Assembly: GCF_008386395.1 (NCBI RefSeq)
Contig: NZ_CP043761.1
Coordinates: 5,456,001 to 5,520,000, forward strand
Direction: 5' to 3'
DNA length: 64,000 nucleotides
DNA from: Paenibacillus sp. 37
GTDB taxonomy: Bacteria > Bacillota > Bacilli > Paenibacillales > Paenibacillaceae
The number at the start of each line of letters is the position of its first letter. Within the stretch, counting starts at the first letter, position 1. Made by a program: the position numbers and the translations under genes. Below, one piece after another: positions 26,887-36,308 of the stretch. The notes beneath the pieces are model-generated. The model did not search any database. It was not told the origin of the DNA and saw only the letters and a list, made by a program, of their open reading frames with translations.

Positions 26887-28443
26887 TTACTCGTCAACTC
26901 CAGCTCTTTCCACAATCTTGTCGATTATAGAAGGAGTTGTTACAGGCTCGCTCTGTTGAATGGCAACCGGTGCAGGTGTTTTGGACTTGGTAAGGCCCTT
27001 GATCAGCTGCTCAACGTCAATGCCGGATACGCTCTTAAGCATCTCTGGAGCCGTCGCCATAAGTTCCGTAACATAGTTACTCACCCGCGTGGCACCTTCA
27101 CCTTTACCTGTATCTACCACAGTCAGTTTATCAATGGATGCAATCGGCTCGGCAATTTTGCCAGCCAGCTCAGGCAGCATTTTTACAATGATATCGAGTA
27201 CAGCCGCTTCACCAAACTTCTGGAACGCCTCAGCCAGTTTTTCCTTCGCTTCTGCTTCTGCAAGTCCCTTCAAACGAATAACTTCAGAGTCCGCTGTACC
27301 TTTGGCAAGTTCAGCATCCGCCATAGCCTGACCTTCAAGTCGCTTCTGTTCAGCTGTTGCTTTGGCATGTGTTTCAATGGAGTACTGTACTGCATCGGCT
27401 TCACGCATTCTTTTAGCTTTGTCTGCTTCGGCCGCCTGCTCTACTGCATAACGATCTGCTTCGGCCTTTTTCTTCACTTCGGCGTCATATTGCTTCTCAC
27501 GTACGATGATTTCCTTGGCCTGGAGGTCAATTTCCCGTTCCTTACGAACGAGTTCAACTTTCATTTCCTCTTCGACTACGGTTTGTCTAGCACGTGCCTC
27601 ATGAATATGGTACGCCTGATCGGCTTCCGCTTTGGCTGTATCTTGATCCCGCTTAAACGTGGCTACTTTCAGTTCCTTCTCTTTGGCTGCCTCGGCGATA
27701 TTGGTATCCCGCAGCAACTCTGCTTTCTGGCCCTGTTCTTCCGCATTGGCCTTCTGAATACGCGCATCACGCATGGCTTCCGCTTCGGCAATCTCGGCAT
27801 CACGCTTCACTGCAGCAATTCTCGGTTTACCGAGAGCATCCAGGTAGCCCTGTTTGTCACGAACATCCTTGATAGTAAATGAGACAATTTGCAGACCCAT
27901 TTTCTTCAGATCTCTAGCTGCTACGCCTTGGACCTCTTGAGCAAACCGATCCCGGTTCCGATATACTTCTTCCACCGTCATCGTACCGAGAATGGCCCGC
28001 AAATGCCCCTCCAGTACCTCCTGTGCTTCGCTTCTCAGCGCTTCTACAGGTTTACCGATGAATTGCTCAGCTGCCGTAGCAACGTCCTCTACAGCGCCTC
28101 CAACCTTGATAATAGCGACACCATCAGCGATAACCGGAACACCTTGCTCCGTGTACACTTCAGGTGTGGAGACATCCAGCTTGTGGGACAACAAGGAGAT
28201 AAATTCTGATTGCTGGAATACCGGCAGGATAAATGCACCGCCACCACGAACAATCTTAATTTTTCGGCCAGAATCATCATCAGAGATATTTTTGCTACCC
28301 AAGAATGATCCCGTAACGATCATCGCTTCATCCGGTCCAACCGTTTTGTATCTCGCCCAGAAAGCCAAACCCAGAATCAGTATTACAGCAACCACAACTA
28401 TAGGAATCAACAATACATCCCAATTCAAATTCAAATTTTCCAT
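26887..28443 (-). CDS. flotillin-family membrane scaffold protein (YuaG/FloT-like)
   Basis: A 518-residue flotillin. It has an N-terminal membrane-inserting segment (about 9-30, VLLIPIVVVAVILILGLAFW), an SPFH/band-7 domain (about 35-220, including VSTPEVYTEQGVPVIADGVAIIKVGG), then a long Ala/Glu/Lys-rich coiled coil with EAEA-type repeats (about 225-430), and a C-terminal Pro-containing tail. Flotillins oligomerise in functional membrane microdomains and affect fluidity, secretion and cell-wall stress responses. Length matches Bacillus FloT (about 509). It is preceded by an NfeD-type gene 62 bases upstream in the same transcript, as in yuaF-yuaG. Confidence 0.93.
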   Translation of the reverse strand: MENLNLNWDVLLIPIVVVAVILILGLAFWARYKTVGPDEAMIVTGSFLGSKNISDDDSGRKIKIVRGGGAFILPVFQQSEFISLLSHKLDVSTPEVYTEQGVPVIADGVAIIKVGGAVEDVATAAEQFIGKPVEALRSEAQEVLEGHLRAILGTMTVEEVYRNRDRFAQEVQGVAARDLKKMGLQIVSFTIKDVRDKQGYLDALGKPRIAAVKRDAEIAEAEAMRDARIQKANAEEQGQKAELLRDTNIAEAAKEKELKVATFKRDQDTAKAEADQAYHIHEARARQTVVEEEMKVELVRKEREIDLQAKEIIVREKQYDAEVKKKAEADRYAVEQAAEADKAKRMREADAVQYSIETHAKATAEQKRLEGQAMADAELAKGTADSEVIRLKGLAEAEAKEKLAEAFQKFGEAAVLDIIVKMLPELAGKIAEPIASIDKLTVVDTGKGEGATRVSNYVTELMATAPEMLKSVSGIDVEQLIKGLTKSKTPAPVAIQQSEPVTTPSIIDKIVERAGVDE

Positions 28444-28505
28444 TCCACATCTCTCCCCTTATTCATTCATGATGAGTGCTTAAACTAATTAGGTGGTAAG
28501 AATAC

Positions 28506-29042
28506 TTATAAATCTTTAAGTACGTTTTCATCCCATTCCGACACACGCAGTACGCCATCTACAACATCCACTACAACAACACGGGCTCCCGCCGCAATGG
28601 GGAGGTGTTCAAAACTGGATGCTGTTTGAATCGTACTACCGGAGGCAAAGCGGATCATCACTTCACCAAAACCTTTTTCCGGCACCGGAATGGTAATTTC
28701 CCCAATTTTCCCAGATAATTCTTTCATTGAAAATGCAATCGAGACATCGCTGTTACGCATCGGTTTGATATATGCGAAGAATACCAGCATGGCTGCAGCA
28801 ATACCTATAAGCAGGGATAATATTAGACCCGACATCGCACTTAATGAACTATAACGTGTCAGCATAATGCCTGCCCCACCGAAGGTTGTAATGGAACCAG
28901 CTAACACAACGGGTTTGAAAAAATCAAGACCTGGCATCTCAAAAGCCCCGTCCAGCAAGCCGTCAATCAAGTCACCCAGCACCAGGCTGACAACCGCAAA
29001 TATGGCCCCTCCGATCAGACACCCCCAATATATCGTCTCCAT
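28506..29042 (-). CDS. NfeD-family membrane protein (YuaF-like)
   Basis: A 178-residue protein with membrane helices near the N terminus (METIYWGCLIGGAIFAVVSLVLG), further helices at about 50-95 (SITTFGGAGIMLTRYSS, SGLILSLLIGIAAAMLVFFAY), and a C-terminal OB-fold-like domain (GKIGEITIPVPEKGFGEVMI, ARVVVVDVVDGVLRV). This is the short NfeD type that partners flotillins. ATG 29042 has AGGAGG 8 bases upstream, so earlier in-frame codons are not used. A sigma-W type promoter lies about 65 bases upstream. Confidence 0.9.
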   Translation of the reverse strand: METIYWGCLIGGAIFAVVSLVLGDLIDGLLDGAFEMPGLDFFKPVVLAGSITTFGGAGIMLTRYSSLSAMSGLILSLLIGIAAAMLVFFAYIKPMRNSDVSIAFSMKELSGKIGEITIPVPEKGFGEVMIRFASGSTIQTASSFEHLPIAAGARVVVVDVVDGVLRVSEWDENVLKDL

Positions 29043-29104
29043 CCCCTGTTCCTCCTCTCTCTGCCGCAAATTCATCCTAACTGGGCATTCCACATGTAAA
29101 TAAA

Positions 29105-29130
29105 TACGTAACTAACATCAAAATGTTTCA
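29105..29130 (-). promoter_or_regulatory. ECF sigma-W-type promoter of the NfeD-flotillin operon
   Basis: Minus strand TGAAAC (29125-29130) and CGTA (29105-29108) are separated by exactly 16 bases. This is the consensus of Bacillus sigma-W promoters, and yuaF-yuaG is a known sigma-W operon there. Motif match with fitting context. Confidence 0.7.
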
Positions 29131-29238
29131 AAATCTTTCCTCAAATGTATTCTGGAGCCGATAATGGGTATTATCATGGCATTCTTTACTTCATGCTTCA
29201 TGTTCCTCCATCATTCACGTGTACAGTCCGAATACATG

Positions 29239-29274
29239 AAAAAACCGCAAGCCCCCATATAGGAGACTTGCGGC
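29239..29274 (-). terminator. Rho-independent terminator after the alcohol dehydrogenase gene
   Basis: Minus strand CCGCAAG ... CTTGCGG with an inner TCC/GGG pairing, followed by TTTTTTCATG, 47 bases after the stop. Confidence 0.85.
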
Positions 29275-29320
29275 TATTGGACCACAGGATGTGTCCGTTC
29301 ACTTGTCAGTGATTATAGAA

Positions 29321-30484
29321 TTACAGAGAAGCCTTGTAGATGGATACAACATCTTCCCGTTGCAGTTTCTTGAAGTTACCGAATGGACCAAACAGCATAG
29401 CTTTATCAGCCATTACGTCGATCTGGCTATCATCGATATCGTAATCAGCCAAACGGTTAGGGGCACCAATGGATGTCCAGAATTGGCTGAGCGCATCGAT
29501 ACCTTCTTCGGCAATCTGTCTGTCCGACTTGCCTTCAGGATTCACTTCGAATACATTAATTGCCAGTCGTTTGAATCGGTCCACATTGACATCCAGATTA
29601 TGTTTCATCCAGTGTGGGAACAAGATTGCCAGTCCGCCACCATGTGGAATATCATATACTGCGGATACCGCGTGTTCAATATTATGTGTTGCCCAGTCTC
29701 CTGCAAGACCCATATTCAGCACACCATTCAATGCCATTGTTCCGCAATACAGAATCGTTTCGCGCAGTTCATAGTTCTCCAGATCTTCAACCAGACGCGG
29801 TGCTGCTTCCATGACAGTACGCAGAATTGTCTCACAGAAGCCAAGTTGAACCGGTGTATTGGCATCCAGATGGAAGTAATGCTCTAATACGTGGGACATC
29901 ATATCCACCATACCGTATACCGTTTGGTCCAGTGGAACAGTGTATGTATTCACCGGATCCAGGATGGAGAATGCAGGGAATGAATATGCGCTACCCCAGC
30001 CCAATTTTTCTTGTGTATCCTGATTTGTAATAACCGAACCGGAGTTCATCTCCGAACCCGTTGCTGCCATCGTTAATACGGTACCAAGCGGAAGAGCGTC
30101 TTGTGCAACGGCTTTGCGCTGAGCAAAATCCCACATGTCGCCATCATATTTAGCACCTACAGCAATCGCTTTGGAGCAGTCCAGTACACTACCGCCACCT
30201 ACAGCGAGAATCAGGTCAATGTTATTCGTTTTGCAAAGGTCTACCCCTTTATGCACCGTAGAAAGACGTGGGTTAGGTTCAACGCCTGCAAGTTCAGTCA
30301 CTTCTGCTCCAGCTTCCTTAAGCAATCCGATCACTTGATCGTACAGCCCACTGCGTTTGATACTACCGCCACCATATACAAGCAGAACCCGTTTACCGTA
30401 TTTCGGTACTTCTGTCTTTAATGTTTCCAGTTGTCCTTTACCGAATATCAGACGGGTTGGATTATAGAATTGGAAAGATCTCAT
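29321..30484 (-). CDS. iron-containing alcohol dehydrogenase (YugJ/BdhA-like)
   Basis: A 387-residue group III alcohol dehydrogenase, the same length as Bacillus YugJ. The N-terminal nucleotide domain shows [19 protein letters not shown] and [19 protein letters not shown]; the metal ligands are expected in [17 protein letters not shown] and the later [29 protein letters not shown]. Members reduce aldehydes to alcohols with NADPH. ATG 30484 is chosen; an upstream TTG at 30502 has no RBS of its own. Appears monocistronic. Confidence 0.92.
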   Translation of the reverse strand: MRSFQFYNPTRLIFGKGQLETLKTEVPKYGKRVLLVYGGGSIKRSGLYDQVIGLLKEAGAEVTELAGVEPNPRLSTVHKGVDLCKTNNIDLILAVGGGSVLDCSKAIAVGAKYDGDMWDFAQRKAVAQDALPLGTVLTMAATGSEMNSGSVITNQDTQEKLGWGSAYSFPAFSILDPVNTYTVPLDQTVYGMVDMMSHVLEHYFHLDANTPVQLGFCETILRTVMEAAPRLVEDLENYELRETILYCGTMALNGVLNMGLAGDWATHNIEHAVSAVYDIPHGGGLAILFPHWMKHNLDVNVDRFKRLAINVFEVNPEGKSDRQIAEEGIDALSQFWTSIGAPNRLADYDIDDSQIDVMADKAMLFGPFGNFKKLQREDVVSIYKASL

Positions 30485-30577
30485 ATCTATTGTCGCCTCC
30501 AAGGGAGTTTAGAATTTTTAGTGCAACTCCAATTATAGTACCCCGTTTATAGAAAAACAAATCGATAGTCACTCACT

Positions 30578-31165
30578 TTATAACAATCCGTTAATCTCCA
30601 AATGTGCTCTAAACATCTCGCTCGTTGAAGGCAAATCCTCAGCGTCTACCCATGTTTCATGGTCCCATAACCCAGCCTGTTTGAATGCCCGCGGACAATG
30701 GATAAAACACTCTTCCACATCCACAATGACAGCTGCACCTATGGTTTTACCACTCCAACCCATGCTGGCGATAAATTCTTCATCCTTGGTGATGGATGCT
30801 GTACCATTGATACGCAGCACTTCATTCATTCCCGGAATCAAAAAGAGCATACCGATGCCAGGGTTAGACAACATGTTCAACAACGAGTCTATCCGCCGAT
30901 TACCTGGGCGCTCAGGATATACGAGTCGATATGTATCATACACTTTTACGAATCCCGCTCCATCGCCCCGTGGTGACACATCACTTTTTCCATCATGATC
31001 AGACGTGGAGAGGAAAAATAATGGTGACATGGATATAAAGTTCTGAACATGTGAATCCACAAATGAGATTGCCTTGTTACGCACATGTTCATGCGGTTCA
31101 CCCACCATGCCTTGCAGTTCCTCAGCATCTGTAATCAACGGAATATCCAATGCCTGCTTTTCCAA
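30578..31165 (-). CDS. pyridoxamine 5'-phosphate oxidase-family flavoprotein
   Basis: A 195-residue split-barrel protein. Segments LSTSDHDGKSDVSPRGDGAGFVKVYDT, DSLLNMLSNPGIGMLFLIPGMNEVLRINGTASI and the CFIHCPRAFKQAGLWD ending belong to the FMN-binding PPOX-like family often annotated MSMEG_1061-type. It is probably an FMN-dependent oxidoreductase of unknown substrate, not the vitamin B6 enzyme PdxH. The start appears to be TTG (31165) with GGGG about 9 bases upstream; no ATG is available in frame. Confidence 0.85.
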   Translation of the reverse strand: MEKQALDIPLITDAEELQGMVGEPHEHVRNKAISFVDSHVQNFISMSPLFFLSTSDHDGKSDVSPRGDGAGFVKVYDTYRLVYPERPGNRRIDSLLNMLSNPGIGMLFLIPGMNEVLRINGTASITKDEEFIASMGWSGKTIGAAVIVDVEECFIHCPRAFKQAGLWDHETWVDAEDLPSTSEMFRAHLEINGLL

Positions 31166-31270
31166 GTTATTAACCCCATTTCCTCAATTCATTGTGGTAC
31201 TCTAGGACTTCACTCCATTATAACTGGCTGGGAAGTTCATTCCAATGCACACAAATGTAAAGAACAACAA

Positions 31271-31301
31271 GAACACCCGCTCATGAATGGGCGGGTGTTT
31301 T
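31271..31301. terminator. bidirectional-looking terminator after galT
   Basis: AACACCCGC (31272-31280) pairs with GCGGGTGTT (31291-31299). On the minus strand it is followed by CTTGTTGTTCTTT, 14 bases after the galT stop. Confidence 0.7.
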
Positions 31302-31314
31302 GGTTTGTTGACTG

Positions 31315-32913
31315 CTATTCAATGTATCCCATGCTGCTTACAAAACGACGGAAGGCCTGGCGTCCTGCTTCATCATATTTGTAGACACCTGCATGTTCGA
31401 GAATCTCGGCAAATTTCAAGCCAACTTCCTGCTGTACAATGGAAATAGCTTGTTCCTTGTCCAAATTAGGACCAAATCGTTCAATCAATTCTTCCGCCCA
31501 GCCCAGATGTTTGTTCAACACATGATCAGAAGCTTTGGCGGCTTCAGCAAGTTTGGCATCTCCAGCGAGAATATCCGCGATACTGTCCAGCTCTTCCTTC
31601 AAACGACCTGGCAGGATGGCAAGTCCCATCACTTCGATCAGACCAATGTTTTCTTTCTTCAGATGGTGCATTTCACGGTGAGGATGGAAAATCCCTTCAG
31701 GATGCACATCATTTGTACGATTGTTACGCAATACAAGATCCATCTCGTAGCCACCGTCTGCACTGCGACGAACGATTGGTGTTACCGTATTGTGTGGTAC
31801 CTGCTCGCCGTCTATTTCACTGAATGCTTCAATATCCACAGCTGAATCACTGTAAACCTTCCATGCCTCATACACAGCGTTACCGGCTTCAAGCAGCTCT
31901 GCAGGATCGTGTGAGGCCAGACGCATGACGGACATTGGCCATTTCACAAGACTCAATGTAAGTCCAGGTGCATCCGCATGGCGGAATACCGCCTCTGGCT
32001 GTGCATTTTGAATCGCAAATGTATGACGACCACCTTGGAAATGGTCATGTGTCAGGATAGAACCGCCCACGATCGGCAAATCCGCGTTAGATCCGATAAA
32101 GTAATGCGGGTACTCCCCGACAAAGGCAAGCAGTCTGCGCAGCGTATCTTTGGTCAGCTTCATCGGCACATGATCATGATGGAAAATAATGCAGTGCTCA
32201 TTGTAGTACACATACGGCGAGTATTGGAACAACCAAGGCTCGTTGTTAAGATTCAACGGAATGACCCGCAGATTCTGGCGGGCCGGGTGATTCACCCGAC
32301 CAGCGTAGCCTACATTTTCACGACACAGCTGGCATTTTGGATATACCGGTGGCGGAAGCAATTTCGCCATGGCAATTTCCTTCGGGCTTTTCTCCGGCTT
32401 CGAGAGGTTAATGGTAATCTCCATCTCCCCATAAGCCGTATCCTGCGTCCAATAGACGTTCTTCGAGTTGCGATCCATCCGAATGTAGTTGGAGTTAATC
32501 GACAAGTCATAGAATTGGGATGTGGCCGCCTCAATGCCTTCCGTCTGCTCGGTGTGGCGGAATGCGCGTACCACTTCGGATGGGCGTGCCATCAACTGAC
32601 CCATGATTTTGGCATCCAGCAAATCACGGAACGTATCACTATTTTCAGGAATGAGTCCAATGGAAAATCCATAATCGATCAACGTATCCAGCATCGCCTG
32701 TGGACTATCGGGCACAGTTGTGTCCAACTCACCGGCATAAGGCTCTGAGAATCCGAATTGTTCCAACAAGAGGTTGCGGCTATAATCCCAATCCGCTTCC
32801 TCGATTAATTGTTTCTGCAAGGCAAATGCAACCAGACGTTCAATGGCATGCAGTGCTTCCTGCTGCTCCGGTGTCCGCTCTGTGGCACCTGCTGCAATAT
32901 GAGTCTGTGACAT
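31315..32913 (-). CDS. galT: UDP-glucose--hexose-1-phosphate uridylyltransferase, Firmicutes type
   Basis: A 532-residue GalT of the long Gram-positive class. The CQLC pair near residue 200 and the active-site region SILTHDHFQGGRH, carrying the nucleotidylated histidine, are visible. It exchanges UMP between UDP-glucose and galactose 1-phosphate in the Leloir pathway. It is last in galK-galE-galT, 14 bases after galE, with GGAGG before the ATG. Confidence 0.96.
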   Translation of the reverse strand: MSQTHIAAGATERTPEQQEALHAIERLVAFALQKQLIEEADWDYSRNLLLEQFGFSEPYAGELDTTVPDSPQAMLDTLIDYGFSIGLIPENSDTFRDLLDAKIMGQLMARPSEVVRAFRHTEQTEGIEAATSQFYDLSINSNYIRMDRNSKNVYWTQDTAYGEMEITINLSKPEKSPKEIAMAKLLPPPVYPKCQLCRENVGYAGRVNHPARQNLRVIPLNLNNEPWLFQYSPYVYYNEHCIIFHHDHVPMKLTKDTLRRLLAFVGEYPHYFIGSNADLPIVGGSILTHDHFQGGRHTFAIQNAQPEAVFRHADAPGLTLSLVKWPMSVMRLASHDPAELLEAGNAVYEAWKVYSDSAVDIEAFSEIDGEQVPHNTVTPIVRRSADGGYEMDLVLRNNRTNDVHPEGIFHPHREMHHLKKENIGLIEVMGLAILPGRLKEELDSIADILAGDAKLAEAAKASDHVLNKHLGWAEELIERFGPNLDKEQAISIVQQEVGLKFAEILEHAGVYKYDEAGRQAFRRFVSSMGYIE

Positions 32914-32927
32914 AAGGTGTTCGCCTC

Positions 32928-33917
32928 CTAATTTTTTCCGTAGCCGTCAGGACGTGATTGGTGCCAGCTCCAAGCGCTTTGAATGACATCTTCCAGATTG
33001 GTCCATTTCGGATTCCAGCCCAGAACGGATCTCGCTTTTGCAGATGAGGCTACCAATACAGCCGGGTCACCCGCACGACGTGGTTCCTGAACAACCGGAA
33101 TATCGAGGCCAGTCACTTTTTTAGCTGTTTCGATCACTTGTTTTACCGAGAATCCAGTGCCGTTACCCAGGTTAAACACGTTACTGTTCTCACCTTTGCG
33201 CAGGTAATCTACTGCACGCAGATGTGCATCAGCCAAGTCGCTCACGTGGATATAGTCACGGATACATGTTCCATCTTCTGTTGCATAGTCGTCACCAAAC
33301 ACAGCAATGTGTGAGCGTTGTTTCAAAGCCGTTTGCAGTACGAGTGGGATCAGGTGACTCTCTGGCTGGTGATCTTCACCAATTTTGCCGCTCTCATGCG
33401 CACCGGCTGCATTGAAGTAACGCAGGGAAACGTACTTGATATCCTGAACTTTATCGAACCATGACATCATGCGTTCCATCATCAGTTTCGTTTCACCATA
33501 TACATTGGTTGGCTCTGTACGATCGCTCTCTTCGATTGGCACTTTCTCAGGCTCACCGTAGGTAGCTGCTGTAGAAGAGAAGACGATGCGGCGTACGTTA
33601 GCTGCATTCATCGCTTCCAACAGACAGAGTGTACCAAACACGTTGTTGTCATAATATTTAACCGGGTCTTTCATACTTTCGCCTACGAGTGAGTTGGCTG
33701 CAAAGTGAATGACTGCATCGATTGAATTCTCAGCGAACAGCTTCGCCAGAATTTCTTTGTCACGCAGATCCCCTTCATACAACTTACCGCCGAGCAACGC
33801 TTCACGATGCCCTGTCTGCAAGTTATCCAGTACAACAACCTCTTCTCCACGTTCCAACAAAGCCGCTACCGTATGAGATCCAATATACCCTGCTCCACCT
33901 GTCACCAAAATTGCCAT
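32928..33917 (-). CDS. galE: UDP-glucose 4-epimerase
   Basis: A 329-residue extended SDR. GGAGYIGSH at the N terminus binds NAD; the active site has Ser in SSTAATYGEPEKVP and YGETK as the YxxxK pair; the C terminus LGWNPKWTNLEDVIQSAWSWH is typical. It interconverts UDP-galactose and UDP-glucose. One base separates it from the galK stop. GAAGGAGG precedes the ATG. Confidence 0.97.
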   Translation of the reverse strand: MAILVTGGAGYIGSHTVAALLERGEEVVVLDNLQTGHREALLGGKLYEGDLRDKEILAKLFAENSIDAVIHFAANSLVGESMKDPVKYYDNNVFGTLCLLEAMNAANVRRIVFSSTAATYGEPEKVPIEESDRTEPTNVYGETKLMMERMMSWFDKVQDIKYVSLRYFNAAGAHESGKIGEDHQPESHLIPLVLQTALKQRSHIAVFGDDYATEDGTCIRDYIHVSDLADAHLRAVDYLRKGENSNVFNLGNGTGFSVKQVIETAKKVTGLDIPVVQEPRRAGDPAVLVASSAKARSVLGWNPKWTNLEDVIQSAWSWHQSRPDGYGKN

Positions 33918-33918
33918 T

Positions 33919-35100
33919 TTACTTCGCCTCCTTCAATTCTTTAACACCGTCACCTACGCCGCACACATAAAAATCACCTTTGAGACTGGTGCGCGCTTCA
34001 TATGCAGCGCCCACTTCGCTTACAAAACGCTCGACATCATTTTCATGCACCAGCGATACGGTACAACCGCCAAATCCTGCGCCAGTCATTCGGGCACCAA
34101 GTGTGCCAGGAATCCGCTGAGCTTCTTCAACCATAACATCCAGCTCATCACAGCTTACTTCATACAAGTCACGAAGCGATTCATGAGAAGCGTTCATCAA
34201 TTGGCCGAAGGTTTCCAGATCATTACGCTGCAATGCTTCGACCGATGCGAGCACACGTGCATTCTCTTCCACAACATGTTGTGCACGCTGTCTTACTTTC
34301 TCATCCTTGATCTGATCCTGTAGTGTTACGAACTGCTCTGGCGTCAATTGAGCCAGGTAATTCAGTGCAGGCAGCTGTTCCTTCAAGATGGCAAGTGCCT
34401 GCTCGCATTGGGAGCGACGTTCATTGTACGCCGAATCCACCAAACCGCGGCGTTTGTTTGTGTTCCCGATGACCAATTTGTAAGAGCCTGTACGGAAAGG
34501 AACCTTTTCGTACTCCAGTGTGTCACACATCAGCAGGATCGCGTGATCCTGCGCACCGTTGGCCACAGCGAACTGATCCATGATTCCACAGTTGACACCT
34601 ACGAACTCATTTTCCGCTTTCTGGGACAGAAGTGCCAGTTGAACTGTATCAATATCCGCTACGCCCTCCAGAGATTGAATCGCGAATCCGGTAAGTACCT
34701 CCAGAGATGCGGATGATGAAAGTCCTGCCCCGTTCGGAATCTCCCCGTGGTACAGGAAGTCGTAGCCTTTTGTTACATTCACGCCTTTCCCTTGCAATTC
34801 AACCATGACACCAACAGGATAGTCGATCCATTCTCCGGTTTTCTCTTTACCGATGGTGGAAGTATCCAGTACCCCTTCATAAGACATGTTCGTGGAAGCC
34901 AGTTGCAACTTGTTGTCCTGACGCTCACGGATAATTAATGTTGTTCCGAATTCAAGTGCTGCCGGAAGCACGTATCCACCGTTATAGTCAATGTGCTCAC
35001 CGATCAGATTCACACGCCCAGGGGCATGAAACACACGGATGTCCGCTCCACTCTCTCCGTACTTCTCAATAAACTTTTGTTTCAATTCAGTTACGTTCAC
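33919..35100 (-). CDS. galK: galactokinase
   Basis: A 393-residue GHMP kinase. Three family motifs are visible: GRVNLIGEHIDYNGGYVLP near the N terminus, GEIPNGAGLSSSASLEVLTG in the middle, and GARMTGAGFGGCTVSLV near the C terminus. It phosphorylates galactose at C1. The start is GTG at 35100 with GAGGTG upstream. It leads the operon, read from a divergent promoter region shared with an AraC regulator. Confidence 0.96.
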   Translation of the reverse strand: MNVTELKQKFIEKYGESGADIRVFHAPGRVNLIGEHIDYNGGYVLPAALEFGTTLIIRERQDNKLQLASTNMSYEGVLDTSTIGKEKTGEWIDYPVGVMVELQGKGVNVTKGYDFLYHGEIPNGAGLSSSASLEVLTGFAIQSLEGVADIDTVQLALLSQKAENEFVGVNCGIMDQFAVANGAQDHAILLMCDTLEYEKVPFRTGSYKLVIGNTNKRRGLVDSAYNERRSQCEQALAILKEQLPALNYLAQLTPEQFVTLQDQIKDEKVRQRAQHVVEENARVLASVEALQRNDLETFGQLMNASHESLRDLYEVSCDELDVMVEEAQRIPGTLGARMTGAGFGGCTVSLVHENDVERFVSEVGAAYEARTSLKGDFYVCGVGDGVKELKEAK

Positions 35101-35142
35101 TGCTGGTGCACCTCGCCTCGTTGTTGTTGTTTTCTTAATGTT

Positions 35143-35148
35143 ATTATA
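35143..35148 (-). promoter_or_regulatory. -10 box of the galKET promoter
   Basis: A perfect TATAAT on the minus strand lies about 45 bases before galK, but no good -35 box stands 16-18 bases upstream. This suggests an activator-dependent promoter, fitting the divergent AraC-type regulator. On the plus strand TATAAT at 35216-35221 probably serves the regulator. Confidence 0.5.
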
Positions 35149-35253
35149 TAAGAAAGCGGTGCCTCTTGTAATGCAACCATGTGTGTTTCATATGGATAAA
35201 TGTGACCTTAAGGCGTATAATGATCGGAGCATCCCGGAAAGAAGGAAACGACC

Positions 35254-36228
35254 ATGTCAGATCAATCCAACCCCAAGAAAGAATCCCTTGCATCTTCTAC
35301 CGAAAAAATACAGGAGTCACCTTCCGGTAAAAGTGGAGCACTCAGTTATTCGGTTGCCTCCAATCCCGTCTATTATGAGCAAGGCGCACTGCATGTCCTG
35401 TTTGCCGGAGCAAGCCAGACCCTTCCGGGTCACGCCCTCGGCCCTAAATTGTTTGATTATTATCTGCTGCATTATGTAGAAAAAGGGGCGGGTACGTTCC
35501 GTACCGAACTGCACACCTACGAGTTATCCGCAGGTGATTGTTTCCTCATTCACCCCGGGCAACTGGTGAGCTACCAGTCACATGCCCGTAACCCATGGCA
35601 ATACCGCTGGATCGCCTTTACGGGCAGCCAGGCTGCCCAGTATGCCGAGGAGGCAGGATTCCGCCCGGAAAAGTCCGTTTTTCATGCCGGACCCTCTTGT
35701 GGAATTTCCGATTGGTTATCCGTGATGCAGGATGCTTTTGCCGAGCGCAAAGAAAGCTCCCATTTCACATCACTGGGTACGTTATATATGATTCTAGCCG
35801 AAGCACAGAATCACCTTTCGCAGGGGCAAACCTTAATTCCAGGTGAATCATCCATCCGACGTACGGTGAAACAGATGATTCAATATATGTCCACCCAATA
35901 TGCCTATCCTGTCTCCATTGAACAAATGTCTGCGAGTCTTGGGTATAATCGTGCGTATCTTTCCCGCATTTTCAAACAGGAAACCGGACTGTCGCCAGTC
36001 ACGTATCTGCTAAAACTGCGGATCGACAAGTCGCGCCAACTCCTAAGAGGACGCCCAGATCTGTCCATCGAACAGGTATCTGCATCGGTCGGACTGCCAG
36101 ACGCGCTGTATTTCTCCAAACAGTTCAAACGATTTCACGGTGAAGCGCCCAGCTTGTATCGAGAGAAAATACTGTCCCATCCACTACATCAGGGTTTACA
36201 GAAAAATGCTCAACAGATCAAACGGTGA
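35254..36228 (+). CDS. AraC-family regulator, divergent from galKET
   Basis: A 324-residue regulator with an N-terminal cupin-like sugar-binding domain (about 30-190: LFDYYLLHYVEKGAGTFRT, ELSAGDCFLIHPGQLVSYQSHARNPWQYRWIAFTG) and a C-terminal AraC double helix-turn-helix (about 210-305: SIEQMSASLGYNRAYLSRIFKQETG, SIEQVSASVGLPDALYFSKQFKRFHG). AAGGAAACGACC precedes the ATG. Its position, back to back with galK across 153 bases, suggests that it activates the galactose operon. AraC-like control of gal genes is less common than GalR, so the assignment is positional. Confidence 0.88.
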   Translation: MSDQSNPKKESLASSTEKIQESPSGKSGALSYSVASNPVYYEQGALHVLFAGASQTLPGHALGPKLFDYYLLHYVEKGAGTFRTELHTYELSAGDCFLIHPGQLVSYQSHARNPWQYRWIAFTGSQAAQYAEEAGFRPEKSVFHAGPSCGISDWLSVMQDAFAERKESSHFTSLGTLYMILAEAQNHLSQGQTLIPGESSIRRTVKQMIQYMSTQYAYPVSIEQMSASLGYNRAYLSRIFKQETGLSPVTYLLKLRIDKSRQLLRGRPDLSIEQVSASVGLPDALYFSKQFKRFHGEAPSLYREKILSHPLHQGLQKNAQQIKR

Positions 36229-36257
36229 GCAACATAAGGACGGAACCACGTACAACA

Positions 36258-36299
36258 AAAAAAGGTGCATTCCGCCATTATGGCTAAGATGCACCTTTT
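36258..36299. terminator. bidirectional terminator between the AraC regulator and the aldo/keto reductase
   Basis: AAAGGTGCAT (36261-36270) pairs with ATGCACCTTT (36289-36298), flanked by an A run on the left and TTTT on the right, between convergent genes. Confidence 0.85.
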
Positions 36300-36308
36300 G
36301 CACTTTAT

